Of a DNA stretch of 64,000 nt, positions 33,993-44,016 are shown piece after piece; positions within the stretch are counted from its first letter, which is position 1, and each line of letters begins with the position of its first letter. The stretch is from Liolophura sinensis (lineage: Eukaryota; Mollusca; Polyplacophora; Chitonida; Chitonidae): contig NC_088306.1 of assembly GCF_032854445.1 (NCBI RefSeq), positions 2,414,373 through 2,478,372 on the forward strand, given 5' to 3'. The position numbers were made by a program, and so were the translations under genes. The notes beneath the pieces are model-generated. The model ran no database searches. It was not told the origin of the DNA and saw nothing but the letters and a program-made list of their open reading frames with translations.

Positions 33993-34748
33993 TTAAAGCT
34001 TTGGGCAATAGGTGAACTTCGACGGCGACACATAAGCACTACCACAGGAAGCAGGACAGACAGGCTCTGCTGCCATCACATTCGTGCTAGCTCTAGGCTC
34101 ATTGACGTCAATGATAAGATCTCCATCAGCATCAGCTTCTATGGGTTTTATATTGGCGGTGTTGGTTTCGTCAATCTGTTGCACGTCACCGATGTCGATG
34201 TTCGCTAGTGTTTGGAACTTGTCAACCAGTGGGTAAACATCGGCCATATCTGTGTTGCCGTTTAAAGGTTGATCAGTTGTTTCTACTGGAGTAAAGTCTG
34301 CAACCGTGAAGACATCGCGGTTGAAGGGACAGATCTCAGTGCCCTGAAAGCCGGAGAGAATGTTCCGCTGTACCATGGCTGACGTCAGACTCATTGACAA
34401 TGGCGGGAGAGTTTCACAGATGGTCACAGTTTTTCCGAGATTTGACCGCTACTACAATCTGCCCGTGTCCCTATTGATCGCATTCTTAATAGGTCCGTAC
34501 ACCGATCGGTCAACAGGCTGGAGGCGGTGTGATGTGTGAGAAAGGATGGTGTGTAGAATGATGCCATTTTCCTTTGCCATGTCAATCGACCTGAGGGAGA
34601 TATGTGACTCGTGGTTATCAAGGATTAAAAGAATTTTGTGTTCCGGTGAGCAGCGGGTATGTTTGATGACATGGTTTATGGGTTTATTAATATTCAGAGC
34701 CAACAGACCAGGAGCCCACTTACAGGTCTGATAACAGGATACATACAA
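33993..34748 (-). pseudogene. Pogo/Tigger-like transposase, C-terminal part
   Basis: DDE-type (DDE_1/CENP-B-like) transposase. From 34,748: NKPINHVIKHTRCSPEHK, then LLILDNHESHIS with the second catalytic Asp, then HTSHRLQPVDRSVYGP with the third. After NRDTGRL come two stop codons in a row (about 34,448-34,453). The same frame then continues with KTVTICETLPPL and FQGTEICPFNRDVF, the usual region after the catalytic core in this family, and an acidic tail to 33,993. The family is host to several domesticated genes, but the stops argue against that here. Confidence 0.85.
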
Positions 34749-34759
34749 TGTAACAGAAG

Positions 34760-36500
34760 CGTATATATAGAGCTAGGTAAATATAAAATACAATTTTTGT
34801 ACAAAGATAGTGTAAACACAGGTAAACATATGATGTAAATCTTGGTACAGAAATGTTATAAGCCTACGTGTTAAACATAGCTGAATATCTAAAACTATTC
34901 TTGTTGAAATTTCATCAAAAAATAAGAATTGTAAACCGTTATATAAGAAGTTAAGATCATGAATATGTTAATCACAGAAAAACCGTTAAAAAAGAATGGA
35001 GTGAACTGACTTTTAAAAGATTGTTGTGAAGAAAAAATTGCTATGGAATGATTAGAACTCAGGTCATGAAAATTCATGGCTCGAGTGGGAAAAGCATGTT
35101 TTCGGGCGTTAATTGTAGTTTACGCAGGCCGGAAAGTGCCGTTTGTCGTAAGGCCCAAGAAGGAAAGAATTAAAGTTGACCCAACTCTACCAGGTAAGGC
35201 AAGTCAACCATAAGAACTTCAAATCGGCAGCTCTGCGGCGCTCAGATGGTGTTGGCAGCTGAAAATGCTTACACATGGCACTATTTTCGGAGAATAGGCG
35301 TCATGAGTTTTAAAGCAAAGATATTTGATGAATTTTTCTTGAAACGGACTCGAACTTGTCTGAGAGATATTTTTGGATGCGACCATATAATTAATCCCAT
35401 AGCTCCAAGTTGAAGCGAACTACAGATCTGTACAGGGATATAAGTGACTTGGTGTTTGTAAAAGAAATTCCGATCGCTTGAGAAAACCAAGCATTTTATA
35501 ACCTTGTCTAACGGTATTGGTGACGTGTACCCTGAAAATCAGAATATTGGTTAATGTTATCCTAACATCTTTGACAGTCTCAATTCTTTTTTGTTAATTT
35601 TGTTGGTGTTATTCGTGAATGATATGACACTAGACTTGTCCATGTTTAACTTAAGCTGCCAAACTGAACACCAGTTTGTCAAACGTGCAAGGTCTTCCTG
35701 TAATAGCTCTATTCTTGCACGGAACGCACTTTTTTGTAAAGTTTACTGCCATCTGCATACAGTGACAAGTTAGAGTGCCGAATACAAGGCGACTTGTCGT
35801 TTACATATAAAATAAACAGTGGACCAATCAAAGACCCTTGCGGTACCCCGGATAATACCGGTTTCCATGAAGATTCCGCGCACTGTACGACAACTCGTTG
35901 CGAACGGTCTTCGAGATAGGAGGGCAGCCCTAGTTGAGCAGTGGGCCTTGGAGAGCCATAATGCTTCAGTTAATGTATTAACATATCATGAGAGACGCTG
36001 TCGAAAGCTTTACGTAAGTCTAGGTACACAGCATTGGTCTGCAGTTTGGCGTCAAAAGCCTTAGTGGGTAACCACCAACATAACAGGCTAGTTACGTTAC
36101 GAAAAAATCCATGTTGATTTAAGGCTGTTTTGTTTCGAATATGTTGAAACAGTGTTTCATATACAGCCTTTTCAAAAATTTTACTGAACAGTGGTAGGAA
36201 AGATATAGGACGGTAATTAGTAACGTCAGTCCGGTCACCTTTTTGAAATTGGAATCACGTTAACTCTCTTAAAATCTGTAGGGACGCGGCCATTTTGAAG
36301 AGATGCATTAATTAGCTTAAGGAAAACAGCCAGTTCCTCTGCACACTCTGTCCAAAAGCAGACCTGAAATATTGTCATATCCACTGGCCTTGTGTATTTT
36401 CACAGAATTCAGTAAACAGGGGTATATCATGGGCATTAACATGAGCATTGCTCATTATGTCATCACACTGAACAGAGGCTGGAAGGCATTTCCGTTGTTT
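34760..36500 (-). mobile_element. LINE-B copy (CR1/Jockey-type non-LTR retrotransposon), inserted in pogo element
   Basis: 5'-truncated LINE holding only the RT and the region downstream. On the minus strand: YRPISFL-type block (36,200), YLDLRKAFDSV (36,030), SSWKPVLSGVPQGS (35,860), a LYADGSKLYKKV palm (35,760), then a post-RT region with ISLYRSVVRFNLELWD-like and RRRAADLKFLW phrases (35,460-35,200). It is clearly different from LINE-A in sequence. The right boundary (about 36,500) and left boundary (about 34,760) are where pogo reading stops and resumes. Confidence 0.8.
35740..36330 (-). pseudogene. LINE-B reverse transcriptase remnant with YADG in place of YADD
   Basis: The fingers to palm order is intact: a PISKRGDRT-like region, YRPISF, KAFD (first catalytic Asp present), SGVPQGS motif B with a rearranged SLIGP in place of SILGP, and LYADGSKLY. 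The second Asp of the YADD pair is Gly. There are further stops around IH*LKHYG and after the palm. The sequence between the motifs is otherwise well kept, suggesting a fairly recent insertion. Confidence 0.8.
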
Positions 36501-36529
36501 GGGGCCTGATAAAAATAATCTCTGAAAAT

Positions 36530-37020
36530 GTCTGCGTTGATTAATCCTGTCCTGGCAGTTCTACCCACAGATCCCGGAGAGGACCCTCAATGAAGTGATC
36601 TCTATAATCCACCATGGGAAAGATAAACATGGGTGGCAGAACATTTCCTGAAGCGCTAATGGGGTGTAGACCACGGTGACTAGTTTCTCCTCGTTCGCCA
36701 GATGTAACTTAACCAACCTGTTCTTTGTCCTGTTCACTCACCACATCTTTAGGTTTCTGTACAGTGGTGCAGCCCCGTCTCATCAAGTGTTGTAGATATC
36801 CTCCTGTTCAAAAATGGTGGGCATCTCATAATCGTGGTAAGGTTGTCATAAAACTTGTTAACGGACGGTCGGTTGAAAGCTACAAGCTCTTGCGAACGAT
36901 GTGAACTGGGAAGTTATAAGTGCTGTTTAGCTCTGAACCCTGGTCACCAATCTTTTCCCGCCCTACCATCCCTCTTCAAATTTTCTGGTACATTCAGTGC
37001 AGCAGACTGATAAGCCACTT
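36530..37020 (-). pseudogene. Pogo/Tigger-like transposase, N-terminal part
   Basis: Contains the CENP-B-like DNA-binding segment (AYQSAALNVPENLKRDGRAG, KDW*PGF with a stop replacing Leu or another residue), then ELVAFNRPSVNKFYDNL and LDETGLHH, the motif with the first catalytic Asp (36,780). A one-base shift follows DETG; the frame continues as TTVQKPKDVVSEQDKEQVG and ends with PGSVGRTART before LINE-B. Confidence 0.75.
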
Positions 37021-37559
37021 CTAGGCGTGTTTGCAAGAAAATTCATGGAACAGATCTGCTAAGAGCTTTACATGGCGAGCCCAACTCTTCCATTTCAGTT
37101 GGGAAGACGGCTTGCTTCATCGCAACGGCTTATATCCACGTGGGTTCCTACGGAAATTATTCTCTCTTAGCAATAGATCGTTCTTTGTCATGTTAATATT
37201 GAAGTCCTTTGGGTACCCCTCTGACAGTGTGGTCACCTTTTCTGACTTCCACAGATGCATGTTGCAGAACATCATCAGTTTTCCCTCTTGATGTTTTCGT
37301 GTATAGTTCAAGGCATTTCATTCATATCATGCAAAGAAAAGAAAAAAAAACACTCCCATAGTTTTGCTTAAACCACAGATGAATATTCTAAATAAAAATT
37401 ATTTTTGATTACTTGAGACTTCAGAGGTATACCTTTACTATAAATGCCCGATATGCGTTAAGCCATAATCATTCATTCTACTAGAAAAGAATTTTACTAA
37501 CATATGATAAAGAATAAATATTGTTCCTTTACTCCTACGCAATTGACCCTACGCAGACC

Positions 37560-37693
37560 CCGCCTCTTTGTGACGTCACTAACTGACCAGCTCTGGGATT
37601 TGCCGCGACCCATCGGTTTGTTCGACCTCGGACAAACGTCTAGCAAAAAATGGCGCTCAGTGTACTACGTGCGGGGTTAAATTCAGCCTATTG
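37560..37693 (+). promoter_or_regulatory. Candidate host promoter and first exon
   Basis: A locally GC-rich stretch with a perfect CRE-type palindrome, TGACGTCA, at 37,570-37,577. An ATG follows at 37,650, opening a short frame MALSVLRAGLNSAYW with a good splice donor TTG|GTACGT at 37,694. A short basic-hydrophobic N-terminus like this would fit a mitochondrial import signal. No TATA box is obvious. The downstream exons are not secured, so gene identity is unknown. Confidence 0.35.
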
Positions 37694-37851
37694 GTACGTT
37701 TTTTGCAGGGGGTTTTTCGTCGAATTTGAAAGTCTTTAGTTACCATGTTAGGATGCCGATTTTCCTGAGCGCTTCTATATACCTTTTGCCCGTATGAACT
37801 AAGTTATCGACTCTTTAAGAGACATGACCTTAGATAAGTTCAGGTTGTGGT

Positions 37852-38196
37852 CTATTCATGCCTTAAAAGATTTTTACCTCTTCGAGAGAAATCAATAAGT
37901 GGTGACTTAGATGAACTTTCGGCGAGAGGTAAGTACAATATTTTCGTGCATTTTGCACAATGTGGTTTTATGAAAGCGTAAGTGATTTGATTAAAGTTCA
38001 TATCGATTATTTGATGATATTGTGAACACTTCGGACAAACAGTCCCAAGTTGGAAACTATCGTTGGTTTGACCGAGATCCCCATGCATGCAAGTTGTATG
38101 AAAATTATACATTACAGTGTTGGCTACAGATTTAAAGTGACAGTACAACAAAATGCATATCATCCAACAATTTTTGAACGTGATAAAAAACACCAT
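37852..38196 (-). CDS. Unrecognised minus-strand frame with two CxxC pairs
   Basis: A 114-codon frame with VCPKCSQYH and HCAKCTKILY, the pattern of a zinc-binding pair, preceded by a hydrophobic N-terminal half. It faintly recalls the CxC domain upstream of some large transposases (Kyakuja/Plavaka type), but similarity is too weak to claim. It overlaps the region where an intron of the plus-strand candidate gene would lie. Confidence 0.22.
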   Translation of the reverse strand: MVFFITFKNCWMICILLYCHFKSVANTVMYNFHTTCMHGDLGQTNDSFQLGTVCPKCSQYHQIIDMNFNQITYAFIKPHCAKCTKILYLPLAESSSKSPLIDFSRRGKNLLRHE

Positions 38197-38579
38197 TCTC
38201 TATGAGATCAAGCGTCTTTTGTTAATTAGTTATGTTTTGAGTTGTCCTTTTGAGTTGATGGTACTAAATATTTTTTTTGTTTATTTGTCTACACTCACAG
38301 GGCACCTGTGCATGGAAGGAGGATATGAACAGTAACTGCTCCTGGAGTATCAGTCGAAACTGCTTCTGTCGGGACATGTGACTCCGGAATCCATTTTCAC
38401 TACCAAACGGATGGAGAAATGAAGAAACTGCAATATCGGAGTGGGCCTTCAGTGTGTATAACTGATATTTCAACATTACCTGAACAACATGTAAACCACA
38501 TACCAAGTGTGGCCACTGTACACCCCAGTGGGGACAGTGTGTGGGAGTGGTTTGGGATGCTCCTTGCTCCCTTCCCACC

Positions 38580-38645
38580 CTGAGAGAGGGGGGGATAAGA
38601 TTTACTGCCCTACCCATCCGGTTTCCGGAGGGGGGGGGGGGGGTA
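38580..38645. repeat. G-rich low-complexity block
   Basis: Contains GAGAGAGGGGGGG and a run of 14 G at 38,630-38,643, just upstream of the candidate exon at 38,678. Confidence 0.9.
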
Positions 38646-38677
38646 AGAGACAAAAAATCTGCCTCTTTTTTCCCTAG

Positions 38678-38744
38678 ACATCCGAAGAGTCAACAAGTGC
38701 ACTTCCACAGCAGCCTTTGTAACACTACTGTCATCTGTATTTAG
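38678..38744 (+). CDS. Candidate internal exon with strong splice sites
   Basis: Preceded by a near-perfect acceptor (GCCTCTTTTTTCCCTAG) and followed by TTAG|GTAAGAG, a near-consensus donor. The 67-base segment is open in one phase (2 + 63 + 2 bases) and would encode IRRVNKCTSTAAFVTLLSSV. The phase does not match the exon at 37,650 directly, so another exon would have to lie between them. A possible polyadenylation signal AATAAA is at about 39,105. Confidence 0.35.
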
Positions 38745-39348
38745 GTAAGAGTTTAGCCCTGGAGGCTCGGGAATGTTAGTTATGATTGGAAGATATGTTA
38801 TTTGTTAAAGAGCTTGGGCCATGTGGGAATCATTATACATGTATTTTCAATATTTGTCTGCAACAAAAGGCTACATATATACATATATCTCCACTTTACC
38901 CCAAATGTCTTGTGTAAATGAATGCCCCAGCAGTTATTTATACTGTTGAAGTGATGTTCATTTAACCCACTCAGTTTAGGATTCTTTTCACTTGGACATT
39001 TATTAGAACAACAGTGAGTATTACTCTGTTACTTCTTCGCTGGTCTCCTGGTATTATTTGCGGAACTCTTACATGTACTTCTTTTCCTTCTCTTTTCTTT
39101 CTACCAATAAACCTGTATTTAACTGCCAGGCATTTTCGGTGAGTTGGTTTTGTTCTTCAAGCTGATTCTACTCAGGATTTGTTACCGCACACACTTGCCC
39201 AGATACCTTTGAGACAGTCCGGTGGTACTAATTCACTTCACTTTCACTCCTTAACAAAGAAGAAATATGAAAAAGTACAGAATGTGACTTGTGTACGTAA
39301 TGACTTCACCAACTTCTGAAGAGGGATGACCCCAATTCTTGTTTTTCT

Positions 39349-39660
39349 TTGCTCGTGGAAAGGAGAAAGGACAAATCAAATGTTGTTAAGCTTTCACCAT
39401 CCTTGTTGCAAGCTGCAAAACATCCACCGACAACCGATCATGAAGAGGAATCTCTAAAAACAATATTTCTGGAGAAACTATTCCTCGATGAGGAAAGTTT
39501 GGAGAATTTGGCAAAATGCAAAGAACAGCGGAAACGCTGGTTAACAAGCAAGCATGGTTTCGCCGATTTGCAGTCGTGTTAAGACATTGAAATCAGACCA
39601 GACTTTTGATGCATCATCACTCATTAACACAGTACCACAAACAAAGGTCATGAAACATGG
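39349..39660 (+). pseudogene. Possible YqaJ-type exonuclease fragment of an ISL2EU-like transposon
   Basis: The plus frame contains EESLENLAKCKEQRKRWLTS followed by a charged stretch. After a shift it reads INTVPQTKVMKHGIFNG, spaced like the opening of YqaJ-type alkaline nuclease domains, which read W-x-x-x-R-x-x-R-x-T(A/S)S-x-F and then a (K/R)(W/H)G block. ISL2EU elements encode such a nuclease plus a THAP/DDE transposase, and a THAP/DDE remnant lies 1.5 kb away in convergent orientation. The match is weak and interrupted by the SINE at 39,795. Confidence 0.3.
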
Positions 39661-39794
39661 TATTTTCAATGGAGATTCATGCAAAAAAAGTTTATCGGAA
39701 GGCAAATGAGAAAAAAATCGTGGACATCTTTCTTGTAAGAACTCTGGAATGAGTGTTATGCATTTATCTATTTAAGTGCTGATTTGATTGTTGG

Positions 39795-39942
39795 GAGCCT
39801 TCGTGACTCAGTCGGTTAGCGCGCTAGCGCAGCGTAATGATCCAGGAGTCTCTCACCAATGCGGTCGCTTGTGAGTTCGAGTCAGCTCATGCTGGCTTCC
39901 TCTGCGGACGTAAGTGGGAGGTCTTCCAGCAACTGGTAATCT
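39795..39942 (+). mobile_element. SINE 5' half
   Basis: Begins with a well-kept tRNA-like head (GTGACTCAGTCGGTTAGCGC) and CAGGAGTCTCTCACCAATGC, and stops abruptly after GGTCTTCCAGCAACTGG. Confidence 0.9.
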
Positions 39943-40350
39943 TAAAGTCAGAGTAAAGTTTGATCAAGAGGTTTGGGAGTACATTTCAACAGAAACTGGT
40001 CTTGTTTTGGAACAATTATGTTTTTCGAGGGCTTCTGAAACCATGTCCCTGTAAGCACATGTTCACATACTTCAACAGCACTGCTTCTACAGAACGGAGA
40101 TTTGGAATAAAATGAAGTCCAATTTACATGTGTGGCGAAAGTGGTAAAAAGACATCAGCGAGAACCCCCAAGTTTTTAATGAGGGATCTGCACAGTGCGA
40201 GAGTTGTAATGTATGGGCATATTTTGTTTGTGGGGCATTTCCCAAGGCAAGCAGCCCACAAGTGATCCATGGTTTTGCAAGAAGTGCCCAGAATTGGAGC
40301 AACGTATGTGTATTCCACTTTTGGTTATGTAGATCTACCGGGGTCCATAT
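39943..40350. other. Segment between two opposed SINE halves
   Basis: Both strands carry 60 to 70 codon frames without stops in places (40,087-40,318 minus; 39,945-40,025 plus) but no domain is recognised. It may be an inverted block; see findings. Confidence 0.4.
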
Positions 40351-40351
40351 T

Positions 40352-40492
40352 TTTTATTTGAATGGTGTTTTACGCCATACTCAAGAATATTTCACTTATA
40401 CAAAGGCAGCTAGCATTATGGTGGTAGGAAACCAGGCAGAGCCCGGGGGGGGACACCTTCGACTATCCGCAGGTTGCTGGAAGACCTTGGGG
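40352..40492 (-). mobile_element. SINE 3' half, inverted
   Basis: TTTTTTATTTGAATGGTGTT, GCCATACTCAAGAATATTTC, a CAGAGCCCGGGGGG block, and ends CCGCAGGTTGCTGGAAGACC. The head is absent. Its break lies within the same few bases as the break of the 5' half at 39,942. Confidence 0.9.
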
Positions 40493-40904
40493 TCCATAAT
40501 TCTTACGCTCCCTTCAGTCAGTATGAAAAAACTAAAATTACAAGACAAATGGATCATGAAATATTTATTAATTTTATTGTAACAGGTTGACCATCAACTT
40601 TTTCCCTTGTGTATATAATAAAATACATTTATGTCTCCTAGCTCTCTTGTGCACTGTGCTTTTTCAAAATAATATATCTTAGAAAAGCCTTTCTTTATAC
40701 ATTCACTTTTTCCATATCTTTATATGTACATTACAAAACACTGACATGTATATATTAACCTTGGAAGTCTTCAAATTTAGCATCCAAACACTTTACATTC
40801 ACTAAGATTTCTATCCAAATCACATTTTCAATAATTATTACAATTGAGGTATTTCGTAAAACAGGCATGCATAATTGATGACAATTATGTCAGCTTCCCA
40901 AGTG

Positions 40905-41045
40905 AATGATTTATTTTATTGGAGATTATCACCGTACTTAAAAATATTTCACCTATACGACGACGGCGGCCAGCATTACATTGGGAGGAAACCGGTTAAA
41001 GCCGAGGGGGAAGGGGGAACCCTCGACCATCCACAGTATGCTCAG
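40905..41045 (-). mobile_element. SINE fragment (3' half)
   Basis: TTTATTTTATTGGAGATTAT, CCGTACTTAAAAATATTTCA and ACGACGGCGGCCAGCATTAC. The head is missing. Confidence 0.85.
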
Positions 41046-41104
41046 AGCACAACACACTACAACAATGTCATTAGTATGGTTAACAAGTGATACAGGAATA
41101 ATTT

Positions 41105-42370
41105 AACTCATTAATTATGCGAGCTTTTACAATACGCTTGGTTTTCGCCACGGCCGCTGCTGGCTGCTACTGTCATCTGTGAGTATCCTCTCCTGCCCGG
41201 TGGAGCATCAAGACAGATACTGCGCCCTGCACATTCTTCAGCAATGTTAAACCCTTTGTCCGCCATGATCATTGAATATGGTGGCACTAGATTAGGGAAT
41301 CCACTGTGTAACGTCAGAGCTTTGTCGGAAATGCGACACATGTAAACTGGAGAAACATATGTTACTGCACTGTTTGGGGCACACACAACCAATAGCTTAA
41401 TGATATTGTGGTGTTTATAATCGCTCCATGTAGCACTCTGTAAATATAAACTCTTTGGTGTTTCAATAAAACCTTCAGTACAGTCAACAACAGAGTGTAA
41501 ATCTGGGAGGTCTTTAAATCTGTCAGATTTTGTGGCAATACCAGTTTCACAATCTGGGATAAAACCAGAATTTTAAGAATCAAGCTGCAAGCCCTCAACC
41601 AAGCAAAGAAAATCCTTCAAGTCAGAGCAAGTGAAATATTGAAACGGTTAGCGAAATCACGATTTAATAAGCCTAAACGTAGTTTCACGGGTGTAAGCAA
41701 GAGCTCACTTCTGAACGTTATCTTTCTCTGAGGACCATAACGAGCTTTGCCCGCAAACTGTCTGATGTGTTTAGCCATTGAGAGAACACCTGTCCATTCT
41801 CTGTTTACAAATGGGGAGATGTAAGTGTGCAGTTTTTCAAACACTGATCTTGAGCATAGGCCAGTAAACATATTAACATCTTGGTCGCTGTCCAAAATAT
41901 TGTCAACATATCTCCTCTTTTCAGCTCTGCAATCTCCAACTTTAATTTCCCCACCTTCTTTGCTAACTTAACCTCCCTGTTTCTCGACTGGGCCAACATT
42001 TTCCTTTCAACAATCAGGCTCTCTAGCAACATGCGATCACACAGATGTAGCTGAAAGCTTCTCAAATGCAGGGTTGTCGGTTGTCGGTTGTGGGTTCTCG
42101 AAATTTCATCTGAATTTTTATCTTCAGATTCCATGCAAGTCTCAGCATTAAAACTGAAAGACAGAATCCGCCTCACTCGATTTTCTGCATCCTTATAACG
42201 AAGTTTCAAGTTAGGGTAATGATTCTGTAGAGTAGGTTTCCCATCAATAAAATGTTCAGAGCACACCTTGGAATCAGGTGGTGGTTACCAGACTATTTCC
42301 ACTCTTCCTACCGATCATCCGCTGGCGCCATCGAGATATTTTTCAACCTTCTTCCTTATAGGGAATGTAT
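41105..42370 (-). pseudogene. THAP-domain DDE transposase remnant (ISL2EU-like)
   Basis: On the minus strand: a partial THAP-type zinc-finger end with VCSEHFIDGKP (42,240), a charged coiled-coil-like stretch (KLAKKVGKLKLEIAELKRGD), FTGLCSRSVFEKLHTYISP, then the helix-turn-helix block ITFRSELLLTPVKLRLGLLN and FANRFNIS. The DDE core follows after a shift: VVDCTEGFIETPKSLYLQSA (catalytic Asp kept), SDYKHHNIIKLLV and MADKGFNI. It ends soon after DKGF, so the last third with the remaining acid is missing. THAP domains bind DNA through a C2CH zinc site, of which only the C and H of CSEH are seen. Confidence 0.75.
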
Positions 42371-42564
42371 ATAACCTGTGAAAAAAAAGTAATAAATGAG
42401 TTAGAGCTGATCATATCCCCTTACTTTTGGAAAGAGGATACACCTAAGAGTTAAAACGTCATTAAAGATAGCCATAAAACACGTCTGTAATAATACTTAA
42501 AACTAAGATGGCAGACTATAGTTAATAGTTAAACCACCTTGACAATTTAAATCATTCCCCCAAG

Positions 42565-42582
42565 CTCTCTCTCTCTCTCTCT
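42565..42582. repeat. (CT)9 microsatellite
   Basis: Pure CT dinucleotide run. Confidence 0.95.
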
Positions 42583-43215
42583 GAAACATTTGTAGTATTT
42601 CATTGTCTAATTTAAACTAATTTAAACATGAGAAATTTATGAATGAAAATAAACTGCCTTAACCTCGGAAAAAGTGGTGATGATGGGCCCGTTTTAAAAA
42701 CTAACGCATTATTGATTCAAAATCAGTTTATCCAATTGCAAACTTTTTGAGGAGGTTAAAGCAGAATTATTCCATGTTTTCACTATACAAATATCCCAGG
42801 AAATAACCTTTCGACATTCGTGGGGGTTAGAGACGTGTTGACGATTGCTGAAATGTGAGTTGAACCATTTACTTCACATTCATTTATTCTCGTCAAACAA
42901 ACACCAGCAAGACAGTTCTGTTGTCAGTTTGTAGGAAAATAAATGAAATTAACCTGAAGGTCTGAAACAGTGTGATAATATCTTGATTTTATTTCCTCAC
43001 CTATATGTGAAGAAACCCAGGGCACAGAACATTCTGAACTACCCACATTTTGTGTGAAAACAACATGCTAGAAATGATTATATTTGCTTTTTCTCATGTT
43101 TTCAGGTATTCTCAGCTGTGATGTCGCGAGACTCACAGGTGAGAATCAAATCCTTAAGGAACAGCTTGGTCGTCAAGCTACAATTCCTCACAAAGATCTT
43201 ATTTAAAGAATATCG

Positions 43216-44016
43216 TTGTTACTTGTCTCGGTATTTACTAAACAGGTCACCGTTACATTAACGTCAGAAGCAATAAGGCTTTCTTTAGGTCTAACTATTT
43301 ATAAAGGTTACCACTCATGGGATGTTACATTATTAATTGAATTACTTGAATTTCCCATTAACAATATCTATGTGAAATTCGGGGTTACCATTTACCAACA
43401 TTGCATAGGTATTCCAATGGGTACCAATTGTGCGCCTCTTTTGGCAGACCTATACCTGTTTTCATACGAATACGACTATATGCAGAAATTACTTAAAACT
43501 AATATCTTTAAATCTCGGTCCTTTTCATTTACCAAGCGGTATATTGGTGATCTACTGGCGTTAAATAACCCCCATACTGCTGAAGCGGTGAAGAAAATCT
43601 ATCGGCCTCTATTGGATTTCAAGGAGACAACAGATAGTCCTGATGGTACGTCTTATTTGGATCTATATTTGTACAAAGACGAAAAAGGTCTCCTTTCACG
43701 CCGCCTTTATGGCGTATACGTATCTCGCCTTGTAGCATTTGTCAGATCTTGCGTAAATTGTGATGACTTTGATCTTCGTCACAAGCTGTTAGTTCAAAAA
43801 CTAGTTTGTCAAGGATACTCCATCAAACGCCTTCATTCTAAGTTTCTCAACTTTTACAATGAGTATAACACTCTTGTTGGCAGGTATGGACAGAGCGCTC
43901 AGAATCTGGTGATCTGCATTGCGATCAACGATATAGACGGCGCTGTTATCCTGATGTACATATCTGTCGCGTACATGGTATTTAACAACATAGATGGCGC
44001 TGGTTGTCGAGTGTAA
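43216..44016 (+). CDS. PLE reverse transcriptase, longest open frame in the window, catalytic motif damaged
   Basis: RNA-directed DNA polymerase palm and thumb, 266 codons without a stop. Visible in order: LSLGLTIYKGYHSW (about residue 25), the motif B region GIPMGTNCAPLLADLYLFSY (64-83), FTKRYIGDLLALNNP (103-117) where a catalytic YIDD-type motif is expected, DGTSYLDLYLY (142-152), and the thumb region with VRSCVNCDDFDLRHKLLVQK (180-199) and YSIKRLHSKFLNFYNEYN (203-220). The residue after YI is Gly instead of the first catalytic Asp, so activity is unlikely. The N-terminal fingers are missing. After GRYGQSAQNL no endonuclease domain follows. Being open over 266 codons suggests a recent insertion or slow decay. 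Confidence 0.85.
   Translation: MLLVSVFTKQVTVTLTSEAIRLSLGLTIYKGYHSWDVTLLIELLEFPINNIYVKFGVTIYQHCIGIPMGTNCAPLLADLYLFSYEYDYMQKLLKTNIFKSRSFSFTKRYIGDLLALNNPHTAEAVKKIYRPLLDFKETTDSPDGTSYLDLYLYKDEKGLLSRRLYGVYVSRLVAFVRSCVNCDDFDLRHKLLVQKLVCQGYSIKRLHSKFLNFYNEYNTLVGRYGQSAQNLVICIAINDIDGAVILMYISVAYMVFNNIDGAGCRV
43930..44005 (+). promoter_or_regulatory. AGATGGCGC-type motif pair, 57 bp apart
   Basis: TATAGACGGCGCTG at about 43,932 and CATAGATGGCGCTGG at 43,989. The same spacing recurs in the array at 46,011-46,260. Confidence 0.45.

Larger units (their letters stand above)
33078..37020 (-). mobile_element. Pogo/Tigger-like DNA transposon split by LINE-B
   Basis: The transposase is read on the minus strand from about 37,020 to 36,530 and again from 34,748 to 33,993; LINE-B occupies the gap. 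The likely left terminal repeat is at 33,078-33,112 (GGGGAGAGTGGGGTAAGTTG), with two related words at 33,255-33,300 (GGGGTAACTTG and GGGGCAAGTTGTG). I could not find the matching terminal repeat on the 37 kb side, so the right boundary is open. Confidence 0.7.

Noticed and set aside
40087-40318. Overlapping 64 and 71 codon minus-strand frames as a gene
   Set aside because: No recognisable domain; the interval is probably an inverted block between SINE halves.
39349-42370. One complete ISL2EU transposon with both genes
   Set aside because: The YqaJ-like match is weak, no terminal repeats were found, and three SINE pieces lie between the parts; kept as two separate tentative calls.
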